A DNA stretch of 7,946 nucleotides from Flavobacteriales bacterium UBA972. GTDB taxonomy: Bacteria > Bacteroidota > Bacteroidia > Flavobacteriales > Schleiferiaceae. The stretch covers positions 29,628-37,573 of the forward strand of contig DBBY01000052.1 of NCBI GenBank assembly GCA_002292855.1. Direction: 5' to 3'. The translations under genes were made by a program, and so were the position numbers. The notes under the pieces are model-generated. The model searched no databases, was not told the DNA's origin, and worked only from the letters and a program-made list of their open reading frames with translations. Shown here one piece after another: positions 1-6,904 of the stretch (position 1 is its first letter; each line of letters begins with the position of its first letter).

Positions 1-906
1 GGGGCGCAGACCGTAGACACCGTCGCCATTCGCGCGGACCGAGCGGAGCGCTGGGACCAGCTCAGCGACAACCAGCTCTTGCGCCTGGATTGGGCTTCGG
101 CCAGGTGGTCATGGCCCAGCGACAGTTTGGTGGGACGCATGCTGCGCACCTCGATCGGTTTTAAGAGGGATTCCTTGTTGGTCTGGCTCGAGGAGGGCGG
201 CCCAATTGGAGACGTTCGCAAGCGGGTGGAGGCCATTCGCCAGCGCCGTTATCAGATTGCTACCGAGGCCTTCAACTATCGAGGTGACATTAGGGGCCTT
301 GACCTGTCTCTTTTTTGGTACGGAATCTATGACGTCGAAGGGACCTGGTCGCTTCGCCCCGTACGCCTCAAGGTTGAGTTGAGTGAGTTTCCGTCAGGGT
401 CGGGCGACCTGGAGTTTGACCTAAAAACCAACCGCGAGCAGGGCAGCCATTTTTTGTTTGGAAGCCCGGTGCGCCTCGACAGCACAGACCTCGGGCCGGT
501 GCGCGAGGGGTTCTCAGTGCTCATGCCCGGCAGCCAAAGCGACCTTGGCTCGATCACCTCCCGCGACAAGATGTACCGGGGCAACTACGTGCTTTATGCC
601 ACAGGGTCCGTTCAAGGCCTTGGTGCGGAATGCCCGGAGCTCCTGAACTATCAACTCATTGTCGGGCATCGCTTGGCCGAGCGGGAGTGGGCCCAATTTG
701 ACACCCTCGGCAGCGTGGTGGATTCCATTAACACCTGTGCGCCAGAGGTTTTTTGGAGCGGTGATCTGATGGGCGACGGCAAACCCGACGCCGTGCTTTT
801 TCAAAAGCAGCCAGGCGGAATTCGGCTCATTTTGTACCTCAGCGATGCGGTCCCCAACGAGCAAGAACTTTGGGCTCGGGTCGCAGAGTGGCGGATGAGC
901 AACTAG
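1..906 (+). CDS. Hypothetical protein, 5'-truncated by window edge, with C-terminal DxxGDGxxD loop
   Basis: The frame is open from base 1 to the TAG at 904-906 (301 visible residues), so the gene starts outside the window. A TTG at 79 is only an internal codon; readable protein continues upstream of it. I do not recognise a catalytic family. The one clear motif is GDLMGDGKPD at about 760-789. It resembles the DLNGDGKxD loops of FG-GAP/VCBS, dockerin-like and other Ca-binding repeats, but Met replaces the usual Asn/Asp at the third ligand position. The order 'W-x-GDL-x-GDGKxD, a short strand, LYLS, a final strand' resembles the C-termini of uncharacterised Bacteroidota proteins. There are two cysteines, in AECPELL and NTCAPEV, just before the loop. 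The visible part has no membrane segment; a signal peptide, if present, would lie off the left edge. An exported or envelope location is inference only. It is followed by a 90-bp gap to the carboxylase. Confidence 0.75.
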   Translation, partial: GAQTVDTVAIRADRAERWDQLSDNQLLRLDWASARWSWPSDSLVGRMLRTSIGFKRDSLLVWLEEGGPIGDVRKRVEAIRQRRYQIATEAFNYRGDIRGLDLSLFWYGIYDVEGTWSLRPVRLKVELSEFPSGSGDLEFDLKTNREQGSHFLFGSPVRLDSTDLGPVREGFSVLMPGSQSDLGSITSRDKMYRGNYVLYATGSVQGLGAECPELLNYQLIVGHRLAEREWAQFDTLGSVVDSINTCAPEVFWSGDLMGDGKPDAVLFQKQPGGIRLILYLSDAVPNEQELWARVAEWRMSN

Positions 907-937
907 AAACCAGTTACAGGTTACTCGGTTCTGGTTC

Positions 938-969
938 TTGGCGTCTGGCATGGTTCAGGCCTACCTTCG
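938..969 (+). promoter_or_regulatory. Possible Bacteroidota-type promoter of the acyl-CoA carboxylase gene
   Basis: TTG at 938-940 and TACCTTCG at 962-969 are 21 bases apart, which fits the Bacteroidota sigma factor pattern (TTG, about 19-23 bases, TAnnTTTG) with one mismatch in the -7 box. Transcription would begin near 974, leaving a leader of about 23 bases before the ATG at 997. The mismatch and the absence of expression data keep this tentative. Confidence 0.4.
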
Positions 970-996
970 GGGTGCACCCTTGAATCCAATCCAACG

Positions 997-2616
997 ATGG
1001 CTCACGATCTTAAAACCGAACGCAACGCAGACGAAATCAAGCTCTTAGTAGCAGAAAGCCGTCGTCGGTGGAATGAGGTCTCTCTAGGCGGAGGCAAAAA
1101 GCGCCTGGAGAAACTCGCCGAACAGGGCAAACTCAGCGCTCGAGAGCGGGTTAAACGCCTTCTGGAACCTGGAGCTCCCTCGGTCGAGATTGGCGCCTTC
1201 GCCGCCGACGGAATGTATGCCGAGCATGGCGGATGCCCCTCAGCCGGAGTGGTCGTGGTGCTGGGTCGAATTGCCGGCCGCACCTGCCTGGTGGTGGCCA
1301 ACGACGCCACGGTAAAGGCTGGCGCATGGTTCCCGATGACGGGCAAAAAAAACCTTCGCGCCCAAGAAATAGCCATGGAGAACCGCATTCCCATTCTGTA
1401 CTTGGTCGATTCCGCAGGCGTCTACCTGCCCATGCAGGACGAAATTTTTGCCGACAAGGAGCATTTTGGGCGGATTTTTAGGAACAATGCCGTGATGAGC
1501 AGCATGGGAATCCCCCAGCTTTCGGCCGTCATGGGTTCCTGCGTGGCCGGTGGGGCCTACCTGCCCATCATGAGCGACGAGGCCATCATTGTCGAGGGAA
1601 CCGGCAGCATTTTCTTGGCCGGAGGCTACTTGGTCAAGGCCGCCATTGGCGAAGAAATCGACAACGAAACCTTGGGCGGAGCCAACACCCACACCCAAAT
1701 TAGCGGAGTGTGCGACTATAAGGCCAAGGACGACGACGACGCCATTCGCATCCTGCGCGGACTCGTCGACAAGCTGGGAGCCTCGCCAACGGCCGGCTTT
1801 GACCGCATCGAGGCAAAGGATCCGTCGGTGCCCATGGACTTGGTTTACCAGCGCATGCCCGTTGACGGCAAACCCTACCCGGTTCGCGCCCTGCTGGACT
1901 GCCTCGTCGACGCGGACTCGCTCTTGGAGTACAAAGCCGACTACGGCAAGACCATCATCACTGCCTATGCGCGTATCGACGGGTGGGCGGTCGGAATCGT
2001 CGCCAACGAGCGCCAGGTCGTCAAGTCGGGCAAGGGCGAAATGCAAATCGGTGGGGTAATTTATTCCGACAGTGCCGACAAGGCCGCGCGTTTTATTGCG
2101 AACTGCAACCAAAAGAAGGTTCCCTTGGTCTTTCTGCAGGACGTGACCGGCTTCATGGTGGGCTCGCGCTCAGAACAGGGCGGAATCATCAAAGACGGCG
2201 CCAAGATGGTCAATGCGGTAGCCAACAGCGTGGTGCCCAAGTTCACGGTAATTACGGGCCACTCCTTCGGGGCGGGCAACTACGCCATGTGCGGCAAGGC
2301 CTACGATCCGCGCCTCATTGTGGCCTGGCCCACCGCCAAAATTGCGGTAATGGGCGGCGATCAGGCCGCAAAGGTGCTGCTTCAAATCGAGAAGTCACGG
2401 GCCGAAGTACTCAGCCCCGAGGCCGAGCAGGAGCTGCTGCAGCGCATTCGTTCGCGCTACGAGCTGCAAATGAGCCCCTACTATGCGGCGTCGCGCCTGT
2501 GGATCGATGCAATTATTGACCCCATTGACACCCGCAAGGTGCTTTCTATGGGGATTGAGGCTGCCAACCAGGCTCCAATCGAGCGCGCCTACAATCCGGG
2601 TATTCTGCAGACCTGA
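997..2616 (+). CDS. Acyl-CoA carboxylase carboxyltransferase (beta) subunit, methylcrotonyl-CoA carboxylase-like
   Basis: This is a complete 539-residue biotin-dependent carboxyltransferase. It moves CO2 from carboxybiotin on a partner alpha subunit to an acyl-CoA in the cytoplasm. The N-terminal half (about 30-260) carries LGGGKKRLEK, KLSARERV (45-52), LVDSAGVYLPMQDEIF (136-151) and the CoA-site stretch GSCVAGGAYLP (180-190). The C-terminal half (about 290-539) carries DVTGFMVGS (382-390), GHSFGAGNYAMCG (421-433) and VMGGDQAAKVL (451-461). The GAGNY form and the HFGRIFRNNAVMSS stretch match MCC and geranyl-CoA carboxylase beta subunits better than propionyl- or acetyl-CoA carboxylases, which usually read GGAY there. 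A role in leucine or branched acyl-CoA breakdown is therefore likely, but the substrate is not proven. The ATG at 997 is the first start in frame that gives a normal N-terminus; no Shine-Dalgarno precedes it. No biotin carboxylase or BCCP subunit lies in the window. Confidence 0.96.
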   Translation: MAHDLKTERNADEIKLLVAESRRRWNEVSLGGGKKRLEKLAEQGKLSARERVKRLLEPGAPSVEIGAFAADGMYAEHGGCPSAGVVVVLGRIAGRTCLVVANDATVKAGAWFPMTGKKNLRAQEIAMENRIPILYLVDSAGVYLPMQDEIFADKEHFGRIFRNNAVMSSMGIPQLSAVMGSCVAGGAYLPIMSDEAIIVEGTGSIFLAGGYLVKAAIGEEIDNETLGGANTHTQISGVCDYKAKDDDDAIRILRGLVDKLGASPTAGFDRIEAKDPSVPMDLVYQRMPVDGKPYPVRALLDCLVDADSLLEYKADYGKTIITAYARIDGWAVGIVANERQVVKSGKGEMQIGGVIYSDSADKAARFIANCNQKKVPLVFLQDVTGFMVGSRSEQGGIIKDGAKMVNAVANSVVPKFTVITGHSFGAGNYAMCGKAYDPRLIVAWPTAKIAVMGGDQAAKVLLQIEKSRAEVLSPEAEQELLQRIRSRYELQMSPYYAASRLWIDAIIDPIDTRKVLSMGIEAANQAPIERAYNPGILQT

Positions 2617-2642
2617 CCCTTGGTTCAAGGGCTCCGCGTTTT
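2617..2642 (+). terminator. Hairpin plus short T run after the carboxylase gene
   Basis: CCCTTG (2617-2622), a GTT loop and CAAGGG (2626-2631) form a perfect 6-bp stem directly after the TGA stop, followed 7 bases later by TTTT (2639-2642). It lies in the 29-bp convergent gap and could slow or stop transcription from the plus strand. The stem is short and the T run is displaced, so it would be a weak terminator. On the minus strand no T run follows the hairpin. Confidence 0.45.
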
Positions 2643-2645
2643 AGG

Positions 2646-3923
2646 CTAGAGGCGTCCGTCGACTTCGCCGCGGGGCCAAAAAGCCTTGGTGTCGTAGATG
2701 ACTCCGTTGGCTGCCAATCCCAAGTCTTGCCTGCGTACCGAGGCAAACTGCTCGTGGGCAACGGCCAGAACCACGGCGTGGTAGCCGGTTCCGGGCTCGG
2801 AGGCAAGGTTGATTCCGTATTCTTCGCGCACCTGGTCGGGCTCGGCCCAAGGGTCAAAAACGTCGACCTGCATGCCGAACTGCTGAAGTTCGGAGACAAT
2901 ATCAACTACGCGGGTGTTGCGAATGTCGGGGCAGTTCTCTTTAAAGGTGATTCCAAGCACAAGGGCCTTGCTGCCGTGAATGGGTAATCCTTTGCCAATC
3001 ATTAGCTTGACCACCTTATTGGCCACAAACATGCCCATGGAGTCGTTGACCCTGCGGCCGCTTAGGATTACCTGGGGGTGGTAGCCAAGGCTTTGGGCCT
3101 TGTGGGCGAGGTAGTAGGGGTCCACGCCGATGCAGTGGCCGCCGACCAGGCCTGGGCTGTACTTGAGAAAGTTCCACTTGGTTCCGGCTGCTTCGAGCAC
3201 GTCGCGGGTATCGATTCCGAGGCGGTCAAAAATGAGGGCGAGCTCGTTCACAAACGAGATGTTGACGTCGCGCTGCGCGTTTTCGATGGCCTTGGAGGCT
3301 TCGGCCACTTTGATGCTGGGCGCCAAATGGGTTCCGGCTTTGACGATGCGGCGGTAAATGCCGTCTACGAATTCGGCCGACTCGGGAGTGCTTCCGCTGG
3401 TGACCTTTTTAATCGTTTCAAGCGTGTTGATTTTGTCGCCGGGATTGATGCGCTCCGGGCTGTAGCCGCAGTAAAAATCGACGTTGAATTTTAGGCCAGA
3501 CTCCCGTTCGAGCACGGGGACGCAGTCTTCTTCGGTGCATCCAGGGTAGGTCGTAGACTCGTAGATGACCACGTCGCCTGCCTTGAGCACCTTGCCTATG
3601 GTGGCCGAAGCGGCGAGCAGGGGTTTGAGGTCGGGCGACTTGAACTGGTCAATGGGGGTCGGAACCGTTACAATGTAAACGTTTGCCTCGGCCAGGGACG
3701 CAGCGTCTGCACTAAAGAGGAGTCCGCGCTGAAGGGCCTGCGCCAGGTCAGCGGGGTCGGCCTCGAGGGTGTGGTCCTCGCCGCGGTTGAGTTCCTCTAC
3801 GCGACTGGACTTAATATCAAAGCCAATTACGCGGAATTCGCGCGCCAGAGCCAGGGTGAGGGGAAGCCCCACGTAGCCAAGGCCAATCACGGCAATATGG
3901 GGTTGGGTCGGAGCCAAAAACAT
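2646..3923 (-). CDS. Nucleotide-sugar 6-dehydrogenase (TviB/WbpO-like, UDP-N-acetylhexosamine dehydrogenase)
   Basis: This is a complete 425-residue enzyme of the UDP-glucose/GDP-mannose dehydrogenase family. It performs NAD-dependent four-electron oxidation of C6 of a UDP-sugar to a uronate, supplying surface polysaccharide synthesis in the cytoplasm. An N-terminal Rossmann domain holds GLGYVG (14-19) and the second-strand Asp in VIGFDI (36). Next come YIVTVPTP (83-90), YESTTYPGCTEEDCVPVLE (121-139) and GYSPERINPGD (153-163). The central domain carries EASKAIENAQRD (208-219) with catalytic Lys211. The C-terminal part has GLVGGHCIGVDPYY (258-271) with nucleophile Cys264 and Asp268, and GITFKENCPDIRNTRVVDI (324-342). 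These stretches, especially YPGCTEEDCVPVLE, match the TviB/VipA/WbpO branch, so UDP-GlcNAc or UDP-GalNAc is the likely substrate. The ATG is fixed by a stop codon two codons upstream in frame and by the nearby NAD motif. No other polysaccharide gene is adjacent. Confidence 0.95.
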   Translation of the reverse strand: MFLAPTQPHIAVIGLGYVGLPLTLALAREFRVIGFDIKSSRVEELNRGEDHTLEADPADLAQALQRGLLFSADAASLAEANVYIVTVPTPIDQFKSPDLKPLLAASATIGKVLKAGDVVIYESTTYPGCTEEDCVPVLERESGLKFNVDFYCGYSPERINPGDKINTLETIKKVTSGSTPESAEFVDGIYRRIVKAGTHLAPSIKVAEASKAIENAQRDVNISFVNELALIFDRLGIDTRDVLEAAGTKWNFLKYSPGLVGGHCIGVDPYYLAHKAQSLGYHPQVILSGRRVNDSMGMFVANKVVKLMIGKGLPIHGSKALVLGITFKENCPDIRNTRVVDIVSELQQFGMQVDVFDPWAEPDQVREEYGINLASEPGTGYHAVVLAVAHEQFASVRRQDLGLAANGVIYDTKAFWPRGEVDGRL

Positions 3924-3927
3924 AATT

Positions 3928-3935
3928 CAAAGGTA
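3928..3935 (-). promoter_or_regulatory. -7 promoter element (TACCTTTG) of the nucleotide-sugar dehydrogenase gene
   Basis: Read on the minus strand this is a perfect TAnnTTTG box, four bases before the ATG at 3923-3921. Transcription starts roughly 4-6 bases after such a box, so the mRNA would begin at or beside the start codon and be leaderless. No good TTG -33 element is visible at the expected distance; the nearest is TGG (3961-3959). Confidence 0.6.
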
Positions 3936-3980
3936 CATTCTGCCTAGTGCATTTGGGGCCAGCGCGGCGAGGCCAGGCAC

Positions 3981-3988
3981 TACCTTTG
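3981..3988 (+). promoter_or_regulatory. -7 promoter element (TACCTTTG) of the ABC exporter operon
   Basis: This is a perfect TAnnTTTG box, four bases before the GTG start at 3993, again predicting a leaderless message. A TTTG at 3952-3955 could be the -33 element, but the 25-base spacing is longer than usual. The last bases of the box plus the next A make an in-frame TGA (3987-3989), so translation cannot begin upstream of the GTG. Confidence 0.6.
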
Positions 3989-3992
3989 ACGG

Positions 3993-5741
3993 GTGCGCGC
4001 CCTTTGGTCCCTTAATCCTTATTTTCTTCGCTATCCTTGGCACCTCATGGGCGGGATATTTTTTGTAATTGCCTCCGCAGCATTTGCAGTTTATCCGGCT
4101 ATTTTCATTCGCGAGGCCTTTGATACCGTGGCAGAAGCGCTTCGCGCTCAGAGCGATTCCACCCTGCTGTTTCAGTCTTTGTTGGGCTATTCCGCACTGA
4201 TTTTGCTTCTCAGCGCCCTGCGCGGAGGCTTCACCTTTCTCATGCGTCAAACGCTCATTGTCATGTCGCGCCATATCGAGTTCGACCTAAAAAACGATAT
4301 TTATAAGCACTACCAGGCTCTGGATCAGACTTTTTACCGCCGCAACTCCACGGGTGACTTGATGAACCGAGTGAGCGAAGACGTGAGCCGCGTGCGGATG
4401 TACCTCGGTCCGGGCGTGATGTACACGATTAATACGGCTTTTTCGACCGGACTCACCTTGATTTTTATGGTTCAGGTCGATCCCAAATTGAGCCTGATTA
4501 CCCTGGCCCCCATGCCCGTGTTGGTTTGGGCGATTTATCGGGTTTCGACGCTGATCAACCAGCGCAGCCATGCCGTGCAGCAGCAGCAGTCCGCCATAAG
4601 CACCATGGCGCAGGAGACCTTCAGCGGCATTCGCGTTTTAAAGGTTTATAGTCTTGAAGGCGACCAGACGCAGCGCTACGCAGAGAGTTCCGAGAAGAGC
4701 TACCAACTCAACCGCGATCTATACCGGGTCAATGCTCTTTTTGCGCCCCTTATGATGCTGCTGGTCGGCCTGAGCACCGTCTTGGCGGTTTGGATCGGCG
4801 GCGAGGGCGTGATTGAGGGCAGGCTGAGTCCGGGGGTTATCGCGGAATTTATTTACTACGTGGGCCTTCTAACCTGGCCCATCGCCAGCATTGGCTGGGT
4901 GATGAGCCTCATTCAGCGCGCCGAGGCCTCCATGGAGCGCATCAACGACTTTTTGCGCGTAGTACCGGCAGTGTCTACCCCTAAGGATGCCCATCGCGCC
5001 GAGGTGCAGGGTGCGTGGACCTTTGAGAACGCGTCCTATACCTACCCCGACAGCGGAATTCAAGCGCTTAAAAACGTGTCGTTTGCGGTGAATCCGGGCG
5101 AGACCATTGTGGTGGTGGGCCGCACCGGGTCGGGTAAATCGACGCTTGTAGGCCTGATGAACCGCCTTATGGACCCCATCGAGGGCCGCATTCTGCTCGA
5201 CGGCGTGGACCTGCGCCGCTGGGACTTGGAGGCACTCCGGGCTTCGATTGGCACGGTTCCGCAAGACCCCTTCTTGTTCAGCGATTCCATAGCCGACAAT
5301 ATTTCGTTTGGAAGCATCAACGCAGTCCGCAGCGACGTCGAGCGCCAGGCGGAGTTGGCCGACGTGGCCGAGGACATTCGCGGCTTCGCCCAGGGCTACG
5401 AGACCGTGGTGGGCGAGCGCGGAGTTACCCTCTCAGGCGGTCAAAAACAGCGCGTTAGCATTGCGCGGGCCCTGATGAAGCAGCCTCCCATGCTGCTCTT
5501 TGACGACGCCTTGAGCGCCGTAGACACCGAGACCGAGGTTACCATTTTGAGCAACCTCAAAGCTCGATTGAATGGGCTTACGGCCGTACTTATTACCCAG
5601 CGACTGAGCTGCGTGCACCTTGCCGACCGCATTTTAGTGCTCGACCAGGGTGAATTGGTGCAGCAGGGCAGCCACTTGGAGCTTCTCGCCCAGCCGGGGC
5701 TTTATGCAGAACTCTACGCCCTACAATCCCAAAAATCGTGA
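3993..5741 (+). CDS. ABC exporter half-transporter (TMD-NBD), MsbA/MdlA-like, with degenerate ATPase site
   Basis: This 582-residue type IV ABC exporter half-transporter sits in the inner membrane and would pump a lipid or other hydrophobic compound outward. The membrane domain (1 to about 320) has hydrophobic spans near 17-37, 62-84, 143-161, 166-184, 250-270 and 282-307. The ATPase domain (about 340-582) has A-loop Tyr351, Walker A GRTGSGKST (376-384), Q-loop Gln424, signature LSGGQKQR (480-487), Walker B LLFDD (501-505) and D-loop SAVD (508-511). Two key residues differ from a standard exporter: the catalytic Glu after Walker B is Asp505, and the switch His is Gln536 (LITQRLS). This pair marks the degenerate half of heterodimeric exporters such as TM287/288, so a canonical partner is expected but is not adjacent. 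An in-frame TGA at 3987 and the N-terminus MRALWSLNPYF support the GTG start; the next candidate, ATG at 4047, would cut the first helix. It overlaps the next gene by 4 bp. Confidence 0.93.
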   Translation: MRALWSLNPYFLRYPWHLMGGIFFVIASAAFAVYPAIFIREAFDTVAEALRAQSDSTLLFQSLLGYSALILLLSALRGGFTFLMRQTLIVMSRHIEFDLKNDIYKHYQALDQTFYRRNSTGDLMNRVSEDVSRVRMYLGPGVMYTINTAFSTGLTLIFMVQVDPKLSLITLAPMPVLVWAIYRVSTLINQRSHAVQQQQSAISTMAQETFSGIRVLKVYSLEGDQTQRYAESSEKSYQLNRDLYRVNALFAPLMMLLVGLSTVLAVWIGGEGVIEGRLSPGVIAEFIYYVGLLTWPIASIGWVMSLIQRAEASMERINDFLRVVPAVSTPKDAHRAEVQGAWTFENASYTYPDSGIQALKNVSFAVNPGETIVVVGRTGSGKSTLVGLMNRLMDPIEGRILLDGVDLRRWDLEALRASIGTVPQDPFLFSDSIADNISFGSINAVRSDVERQAELADVAEDIRGFAQGYETVVGERGVTLSGGQKQRVSIARALMKQPPMLLFDDALSAVDTETEVTILSNLKARLNGLTAVLITQRLSCVHLADRILVLDQGELVQQGSHLELLAQPGLYAELYALQSQKS

Positions 5742-6892
5742 TTCCGCACCCCAATTTAGTCGCAGGGGTGCTCGAAGTGCTTGAGCGGACCTTTGGCCAA
5801 CGGCTCTATGCCGACCGCGTGGTGGACCAGGTCCTGCGCGCCAACAAACGTTGGGGATCCCGTGACCGAGCCTTTGTGGCCGAGCACAGCTACGAAATAG
5901 TGCGCTGGTGGACCCTGCTTTGGCACCTCAATGGAGAAGAAGTCCAGATCAAGCGCAAGCAACTCAAGAGTCTTTTTGAAACCTATTGGCTCTGGCGAGA
6001 ATCGGGAATGCCCCAGCCCAAGGATTTAGGAACGGGATTGGCCCAGAGCTACGCGCCCTGGTTCGACGAAATGGCCAGCGCAGAACTCGGGGAAGAGTGG
6101 CCGGCATTGGCGGCGGCGCTCAACCGTCCGGCCCAGGTAATTTTAAGGGCCAACAGCCTCAAGACCAACCGTGAGGCGGTGCTGGAACGCCTTGCTGGCG
6201 AGGGAATAGCCGCAGAGCTAAGCGACGTCGCGCCCGAGGCCCTGGTATTGGCCAAGCGTCCGCGCTTGCAGCACCTGGAGAGCTTCAAAGACGGATGGTT
6301 CGAAGTGCAGGACGGCGGGTCCCAGCGCATTGGAGCCTACCTCGACCCAGCACCCGGCGACCGCATCCTCGATGGCTGCAGCGGGGCTGGGGGCAAGGCC
6401 TTACATGCCGCCGCATTGGCCGGCGGAAAGGCGGAGATTTTATGCATGGATATTGAGCCCTACAAGCTCGGCGAGGCCGAGAAGCGCGCCCTCAGGGCAG
6501 GAGTCAAGGGATTGCGCACCGAAGTAATCCGCTCTGCCGCCGACGTGCAGCGCCATGCCGCGTGGGCCAACAAAATGCTGCTTGACGTGCCCTGCAGCGG
6601 AACCGGTGTAATTCGCCGCGACGTCGACACCAAGTGGAAGCTCCAGCCCGAGCATTTAGAACGCACTCGAGAAATTCAGTACGCTATTTTGCGTGATTAT
6701 TCCGCGGCACTCCAGCCGGGCGGACTCTTGGTGTATGCCACCTGCAGCATTTTGCGCAGCGAGAACGAGGACCAGGTTCGCCGCTTTTTGGACGAGAAGG
6801 ACGGGGCGTTTGAGCTTCGAGAAGAGGTTCGCATCAGCCCCGAGCATCCGCACAGCGACGGCTACTATGTGGCCAGGCTATACAAACGCTAG
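5738..6892 (+). CDS. RsmB/NOP (NOL1/NOP2/Sun) family RNA cytosine-C5 methyltransferase
   Basis: This 384-residue SAM-dependent enzyme would form 5-methylcytosine in RNA, most likely rRNA, in the cytoplasm. The N-terminal 130 or so residues are a short helical region, shorter than the NusB-like domain of E. coli RsmB. A linker region with VILRANSLKTNREAV follows. In the Rossmann methyltransferase core, motif I is DGCSGAGGK (212-220), a variant of the usual DACAAPGGK. An acidic residue in LCMDIEP probably binds the SAM ribose. Motif IV is DVPCSGTG (283-290) with Cys286, and motif VI is YATCS (333-337) with Cys336. Having both cysteines is characteristic of m5C RNA methyltransferases: the motif VI Cys attacks C6 and the motif IV Cys helps release the product. 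The end, DGYYVARLYKR, is typical of the family. The GTG start overlaps the exporter's TGA (GTGA), suggesting translational coupling. The exact target base cannot be told from sequence, so rsmB itself is not assigned. Confidence 0.93.
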   Translation: MIPHPNLVAGVLEVLERTFGQRLYADRVVDQVLRANKRWGSRDRAFVAEHSYEIVRWWTLLWHLNGEEVQIKRKQLKSLFETYWLWRESGMPQPKDLGTGLAQSYAPWFDEMASAELGEEWPALAAALNRPAQVILRANSLKTNREAVLERLAGEGIAAELSDVAPEALVLAKRPRLQHLESFKDGWFEVQDGGSQRIGAYLDPAPGDRILDGCSGAGGKALHAAALAGGKAEILCMDIEPYKLGEAEKRALRAGVKGLRTEVIRSAADVQRHAAWANKMLLDVPCSGTGVIRRDVDTKWKLQPEHLERTREIQYAILRDYSAALQPGGLLVYATCSILRSENEDQVRRFLDEKDGAFELREEVRISPEHPHSDGYYVARLYKR

Positions 6893-6897
6893 ATTTG
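6890..6897 (+). promoter_or_regulatory. Possible internal -7 element (TAGATTTG) before murQ
   Basis: TAGATTTG fits TAnnTTTG and overlaps the TAG stop of the methyltransferase gene, seven bases before the murQ GTG. It could give murQ and the desaturase their own start of transcription. No TTG lies at the expected -33 distance, and the stop codon supplies the TAG, so chance is a fair explanation. Confidence 0.25.
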
Positions 6898-6904
6898 CCC
6901 CATC

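Larger units (their letters stand above)
3927..3989. repeat. Inverted repeat TCAAAGGTA / TACCTTTGA in the divergent intergenic region
   Basis: TCAAAGGTA (3927-3935) and TACCTTTGA (3981-3989) are perfect 9-bp inverted copies. Their cores are the two -7 boxes listed separately. Inside them TAGTGC (3945-3950) faces GCACTA (3977-3982), with two GGCC blocks (3957-3960, 3971-3974). The outer arms are explained by promoter function. The inner 6-bp pair could be an operator half-site pair or chance. Confidence 0.6.

Noticed and set aside
908..936. Possible terminator hairpin AACCAG ... CTGGTT after the first gene
   Set aside because: The stem is 6 bp with a 17-base loop and no T run follows, so I do not call it a terminator.
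514..951. A 145-codon minus-strand open frame opposite the hypothetical protein
   Set aside because: The plus-strand frame reads as a normal protein with a plausible conserved loop and runs the full length from the left edge. The antisense frame shows no domain.
1729..1743. Short GAC repeat (about four copies) as a possible microsatellite
   Set aside because: It encodes an Asp run in a surface loop of the carboxylase and is too short to suggest phase variation; three-base units would not shift the frame.
1240..2112. A 290-codon open frame on the minus strand inside the carboxylase gene
   Set aside because: It lies opposite a clear conserved gene, in GC-rich DNA where antisense frames stay open easily. 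Its translation shows no recognisable motif, and it has no promoter box.
3078..3494. A 138-codon plus-strand open frame inside the dehydrogenase gene
   Set aside because: It is fully contained opposite conserved catalytic regions of the dehydrogenase; a shadow frame.
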